Shown piece after piece: positions 59,456-64,000 of a stretch of DNA of 64,000 bases. How positions within the stretch are numbered: the first letter of the stretch is position 1; each line of letters opens with the position of its first letter. Position numbers and translations under genes: made by a program. Below the pieces are notes generated by a model that made no database searches, was not told where the DNA came from, and saw only the letters and a list, made by a program, of their open reading frames with translations. The stretch comes from Cytospora piceicola (taxonomy: Eukaryota; Ascomycota; Sordariomycetes; Diaporthales; Cytosporaceae). The stretch spans positions 310,001 to 374,000 of the forward strand of contig JALQBC010000031.1 in assembly GCA_023375675.1 (NCBI GenBank), given 5' to 3'.

Positions 59456-60055
59456 ATGCGTTCTTCAGCCATTCAAGTCCTTGCAACCCTCTTCACCCTG
59501 ACCAGCTGTGCGCTTGCCACGAGCTTGAAAGGGCCGTTCTACCTGACTGTCGTCCCAAAAAACGGGTCAGACACTTACCCGGTTACGATAGCCACTGTCT
59601 CCCGTGGAGCACAGATCCTATCCTCTGCCCTTGAATATGATCAAGAGTTCACATACAACACGTAAGTTTTTCTTTAAATCATAGAATACAGCAAACCCAC
59701 CCATCATTTGCTTTCCAAGTGATAAATACACAGGATAACTGACCAAGTTCTTTTCTCTACCCACAGTACATCCAGCCGCATCTTCAAATCCGGCTCGACA
59801 ACCCTAGGCAATGGACCGATCAATTCGGGCTCTGTGGTGCTCTTCAACAGCCCTTCGGGCACATCTGGCTCTGCTCTGGAGCAAGTCATAGTAGATGGCA
59901 ACACCTTCCTGGTGAAAAGCGGCAAGACAGACGATGGTATCTATGTGTGGTCGAGCACACCAACCACCACCGGGTTGCCAGTCGAGATTGACTATGAAGG
60001 GGCAGGCACGGCTAATGCCAATTCTGCGCTGATGCTGGATGTTGTGTCGTCCTAG
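59456..60055 (+). CDS. Small secreted protein, cysteine-free when mature
   Basis: Two exons, 59456-59661 and 59767-60055 (GTAAGT..CCACAG intron, phase 2), give 164 residues. A signal peptide is clear (VLATLFTLTSCALA). The mature part is Ser/Thr/Gly-rich with alternating hydrophobic residues (GPFYLTVVPKNGSDTYPVTI, SGSALEQVIVDGNTFLV, DDGIYVWSSTP), suggesting an all-beta fold. It has no Cys and one plausible N-glycosylation site (NGS). I recognise no catalytic motif. Related fungal secreted proteins have no established function. It lies 735 bases from the RIP-mutated transposon, a setting common for candidate effectors, but that role is only an inference. Its own codons show no RIP-type stops. 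Confidence 0.8.
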
Positions 60056-61373
60056 ATGGGATTGGCCAGTAATGTTTGTGGCTTTTGTCAACGACACTGT
60101 ACCAGAACCTTGGAAGGTTTCTCGAGGCTGTTGCGAGTACATATATGTATTAAGTAATAACTAATTGAACTATTTTATGGAACCCCATGAAGAAGAGTTA
60201 TCAGATCCTGGTTGAAGTTAATCCCAACATCAATTAGATTAGATCTACCGACTAGATCACTAAAGTCTGCCTGGTGGGTAGAATTGGTCATATCAAGATA
60301 TCATATTTATACCTGGGTTTTTATTCCAAGTTTACTATTGAGCTCATCTCAACACCCCCTTCGGAACCTTTTACAATCAGTGCTTTTGAGTCAAAGCTTG
60401 CATTATTGAACTATCACTGTCATTTTCCGTGCACGTCAACTGCCACGTATTCAGAGAATGTCAACCGGTGGCTCTGGGCACTTCCAAGGTTGCGTCCAAA
60501 GCCCGCGCCCGCCCCTCCTGCACCCGGGCATATGCTAGGTCAAAAGCCCTAGATCAATTTATCCTACTCGAACTTTGATGGAATATTCTTGCGAACTTCC
60601 ACTTCATGAAGCTACAAGCATGTCACTGCAGCCGTCTGGGTCATAAGGAAGCATCACTACGTAGGCATACGGGGTACGTTTGGTGTGAGGGTTATGGTCA
60701 CTTACAGATCTTATAAGCCACCATTATAATTGAGCATACTGTCGACTTTGTAGTCTAGCCAAAATGGCTTGCCTCTGCCTCGGCGCTGTGAGGTGTTAGA
60801 GCAAGCATCACTACGTAGTGGACCGTATAATTATCTGTTAGCATCTGAGCAGCGAACGGTAATCTTGTTTCTTTGTAAGTCGTCTCGAGAAAAGTATAAT
60901 TCGATAGGCCCCCGGTTCGATTAGTTTGCGCATTTTTTATTGCGAGGAATAAATCTTTTTTTTCTCTTCAATTTTAAATCAACTCTCAAAACTCGTTTAT
61001 CATCTGTTAAGGTCTTCCTTTCTTCGGTTTTCTTCTTTCGACTGGTTCATGATACTTTTAATCATCAGTTACTGTCGCTAGATTGATATTAAATTTTCCG
61101 GTCCTGCCTACACGCCATAACAAATTGTTGCCAATGATCTAGATAGTCCAATTTCTTTCTGCTGGAGCTGAAAACCCTCTGATATTTCTATGCCTCCTAT
61201 GATTAGCCTTGGTTATATCCTCTAGAAGTATGGTGGAATTCCTGTAATCAAGGCATTGAGTAAGTGGCCTGGGATGCTGTAATAGGGTCGCCGGGCTTAG
61301 AATAACTTATTTTCTCTATCCTGACTGGTAGTTCTGACTCTCCTCTCGTAACTTCGGCTGTTTTCTTTCTTGG
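60056..61373. other. AT-rich intergenic region with a 16-bp direct repeat
   Basis: No gene recognised. AAGCATCACTACGTAG occurs exactly at 60649-60664 and again at 60803-60818. Confidence 0.5.
60649..60818. repeat. Pair of 16-bp direct repeats
   Basis: Exact copies at 60649-60664 and 60803-60818, each ending in the palindrome CTACGTAG, separated by 138 bases of unremarkable sequence. Confidence 0.8.
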
Positions 61374-62290
61374 TTAAGGTTGCCCTAGGGATCGTCGGCA
61401 AAGATACTCTTTGACCCTCTGCAGCCCCTCACCCGCCTCCTGGTCAAGCTGCTCGTCGCAAGACGCATTTGGCCTCGCCAGGAAGGCCTGCCAGCGCGAT
61501 CCAGACGCGTAATACGCGCGGACCAGGACGAAGCCCCACGCAGGGAAGTTCTTGTCTTGGAGAGTTTGAACCAGAGGCGAGGGCGGCTGCTCGGGCCTGG
61601 CACCGGCACCAGCAGAGGAAGCCGGGCAAGGGCGCACTAGGGACACGGTCTGCTCATTGCGTTACTGCATGTACCGCGTGAGCTCTTCGTGCGGGAGCCG
61701 TGACAGTATGTCAAATGTGGGCGACACGGCTTGCTCGGCAGACCATCCGGTGGGGATGTAGGACGGTGGCTCTGCCGGCTGGCCCTTGCCAGTCTTGCGA
61801 GCCTCGCGCGCTGTATCTGCGCACTTTCCCGCGGCCCAAAGCCGTTGGTCCTATGTTGCGTTAAACAAAGCTTTGAGGGCACAAGGCAGGACGTGCCTCG
61901 GGAGACAATTTGGTCACGAGCCTCATGTCGAGACCCCTCGCCGGCTCGATGGTCCACCCGGGAGGCAAGAAAGATGGCGGCGTGGGCCGTCTTGCGGTGG
62001 CTACCGACAGGGCCTTGTTGAGCATCTGAACTTTTGCGTAGTCGGGATAGAATGCATGTGGTCTTACTGCCTGTTTCAAGGCTGCTCGTTCCTGCGCATT
62101 AGCAGCAGTCGATTCGAGTTCAGAGAATGGGCTGGCCAACGAAAATGGAGGTCGTGTTCGAGGCAACAGTAGCCATGGGGGCTTACATCCTCAGGCACCT
62201 GGATGACGTCCTCGGCAGAGATGGTATTGAGGCGCTCACTACTCCAGTCGGGAGGGAGGTCGATCTTTGCCCTTGCTGAAAGATACCCTT
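61374..62290 (-). pseudogene. Unrecognised gene with a premature stop
   Basis: GC-rich, protein-like minus-strand segments in an AT-rich setting. From the 5' side: AKIDLPPDWSSERLNTISAE ending in VIQVPED (to 62187); a good intron (62092-62186, GTAAGC donor, TGCTAAT branch, GCGCAG acceptor); then ERAALKQAVRPHAFYPDYAK and PPSFLPPGWTIEPARG; a possible weak intron (GTGACC to AAAG); then PPSYIPTGWSAEQAVSPTFD, LSRLPHEELTRYMQ, a TAA at 61662-61664, and in the same frame LQDKNFPAWGFVLVRAYYAS to the end at 61374. The last part resembles a Sordariomycete family of unknown function with a WGFVIYR-type motif. The in-frame TAA is the main break; the 5' end is not clear. Could be a fresh pseudogene or a mis-modelled gene. 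Confidence 0.5.
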
Positions 62291-63551
62291 ATGTCGTGCA
62301 TAACGCGTAAAGAGGCAGTGGAAGATTGCGCCATGGCGAAGACAGAACTACACGGCTGCTTGGTCATAAGCTCGAGGTAGCTGGCAGCCGCTGAGACATG
62401 CAATAAAACGGACGGGGACTGCCGTCAACAGCGGCATCGCCCCAGTATGCTCATAGCACGCATATGTGGCAGTCAGGCTTAGTGGCAGCCAGGTTACCAC
62501 AGCCTGGAGAAAAAACATTGTTTTTACCATGTTGTAACACGACGATCAATATCGATATACAGGTATCCTATGTCAGTAACGGCCCGGTGGGAGCTGTGAC
62601 ACCGTCGACAGACGAATTCTCGCCTTTCGATGCAAGCCAACCTGACCCCCAAACAGCTGCACCGCCAAGTATGTACGTGTTCCTTACTTCAATGTTACCA
62701 ACGCCTGATATAGAGGAGCAAGGGAAGTAGCCTCAACCTTAACTGAATCAGGAAGCGGAAGCATAAGTGTTTATTCCCTATTGTTGGACTCGCAGGCGTG
62801 CTGATGCATCATTTCCACCCTCCCAGGAATTCAGGCTCTCGTCTGTTCACTGGGGACCCTCGGGGAGCGTAAAGCCAGAAGGAAGGGAGGATGACTACTA
62901 GTGCTTAGTGTATCTGAGTAAAGCCCGGATGTCAGTATCATCCGGTAGGGTGTCTAGGATGTAATGGCCCAAGATTGGTTTCCAAAATGTGGGTTCCTTC
63001 GAATATATATGCGTTGTTCCCCTGATTCGTATATCTCTGGACTATTCTGTATTAATATGTTCCACTCAGTAGCATATCCTGGGCTCTGCCTCCGAATCCA
63101 ATATATACCTACCTAGGTACCTAGAGTAGGTATGTTTGTGCTTTAAGGGGCTACACTATCTATGTATGCTTTCACTCGATCAATAACCATCTGCAACTGC
63201 CTTATACTACGAAATCGTAATGATTTTGGATGAGAAGCTCCTTCCAGTTTCTCATGCATGGAGTACATATTCACGTTGCCACAGCCAACAGCAACCAACA
63301 TGGGAGGCACTACCAACACACCCTGAAACTCGCACAACTCACTAGATATTAACTCTGAGAATACGCCTTTTGATCGCCGCGTGGAATATCGAATATCGGA
63401 AGGCTGTCTCATATAGAAGACTCGTGACCATCGGAGTCCTCCCCAAGGACTCAAGCTCCGTGCTCCACATCCTACCTCCAACAGCCAACCCCACGTCCCA
63501 CCACCAGTCCTGCGTCGTGTCTTAAAGCCGGACCACAACACGGCCTTCGAA
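62291..63551. other. Intergenic region upstream of the monooxygenase gene
   Basis: A plus-strand stretch at 62565-62665 (SNGPVGAVTPSTDEF, then FDASQPDPQTAAPP) followed by a GTATGT donor looks coding-like but has no clear start. A CTAGGTACCTAG palindrome lies at 63113-63124. Otherwise nothing was recognised. Confidence 0.4.
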
Positions 63552-64000
63552 ATGGTCCTTAAAGTCGCGGTCATCGGGGCAGGAGCCTCTGGCCTCGTCA
63601 CCTTGAAATACCTCCTCGAGGCTCACAGATTCTTTCCGGGTGTCGATATTGAGGCGAGACTATTCGAGAGGGAGGATAAACTCGGCGGCGTTTTTCAAAA
63701 CCAGGTTTACGAAGATGCAGAGGTATGTGTTCAACCTCTCCCCCAAGGTCTCACGTCATCAGCTGAAATGAGACTGACGCAAGTGATATCTCCAGCTGGT
63801 CTCTTCCAAGTATCTAACGGCCTTCTCCGACTTCCGACTTGCTGAGTACGAACCGGACTTCATCACACCGCAGAGATACGTCGACTACCTGAAGGAATAT
63901 GCCACAAGATTCGATATATGGGGTCATGTTTCCTTCTCGACTGCTGTTGCCTCCATAAACCCAAGCTCAGGCGGCCAGCATGTTTTGAAGCTCGTGGACT
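63552..64000 (+). CDS. Flavin-containing monooxygenase, 5' part
   Basis: Exon 1 is 63552-63722; after a 73-nt intron (GTATGT..CTCCAG) exon 2 starts at 63796 and runs past the window end. The 125 residues visible include the FAD-binding Rossmann motif GAGASGL near the N-terminus, the end of the ADP-binding fold with FEREDKLGGVF, and FITPQRYVDYLKEYATRFDI, which is typical of class B flavin monooxygenases. These use NADPH and oxygen to hydroxylate N or S atoms or soft carbons, and in fungi often act in secondary metabolism. The substrate cannot be judged without the missing part. Start: ATG 63552, six codons before the dinucleotide-binding motif. Confidence 0.88.

Noticed and set aside
1..64000. 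CRISPR arrays, bacterial operons, rRNA genes
   Set aside because: None seen; spliced genes and RIP show a fungal nuclear genome.

Overview
The window looks like nuclear DNA of a filamentous ascomycete (Pezizomycotina, probably a Sordariomycete). The evidence is short 50-110 nt introns with GT-AG ends, a HET-domain gene, fungal-type carbohydrate-active enzymes, and a 7.1 kb AT-saturated transposon almost free of CA and TG dinucleotides, which is the signature of repeat-induced point mutation (RIP). Species cannot be fixed from sequence alone.

Left part (about 1-26.7 kb) is mainly conserved housekeeping DNA with intact genes: proteasome ATPase Rpt6 (879-2178, +), a HET-domain protein (3278-5293, +), a rhodanese plus tyrosine-phosphatase protein (7507-11348, -), a hotdog-fold thioesterase (17039-18292, +), a BC10-family small membrane protein (18839-19429, -) and an EDC4/Ge-1-like mRNA-decapping scaffold (21280-26643, +). 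Long gene-free stretches (11.3-17.0 kb, 5.3-7.5 kb) hold microsatellites and poly-G tracts.

Right part (about 29-64 kb) is accessory. It has a secreted GH92 mannosidase (29228-31724, +), a 56-residue cysteine-rich predicted protein (32263-32433, -), a tRNA-Lys(CTT) with an intron (33913-34004, +), a spliced protein kinase (35366-37730, +), an HMT1-type ABC transporter (40713-43663, -) divergent from a GH3/PA14 glycosidase (44090-47076, +), an EthD-domain protein (48069-48821, +), a small secreted protein (59456-60055, +) and the 5' part of a flavin monooxygenase (63552-64000, +). Between them lie at least four broken genes: a small unknown gene (37755-38191, -), a CorA-like transporter (38673-40390, +), a membrane-protein relic (49233-49980, -) and an unknown relic (61374-62290, -).

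The mobile element at 51597-58721 has 121-bp terminal inverted repeats that are about 90% identical; 11 of the 12 differences are transitions. Its interior is dead. The broken genes cluster on this accessory side, and two of them carry premature TAA codons of the kind RIP makes from CAA. The left-hand genes read through without breaks, so gene decay around a RIP-silenced element is a better explanation than general sequencing error. Functionally, GH92 and GH3 both act on extracellular glycans, and the small secreted protein beside the transposon fits the usual position of a candidate effector.
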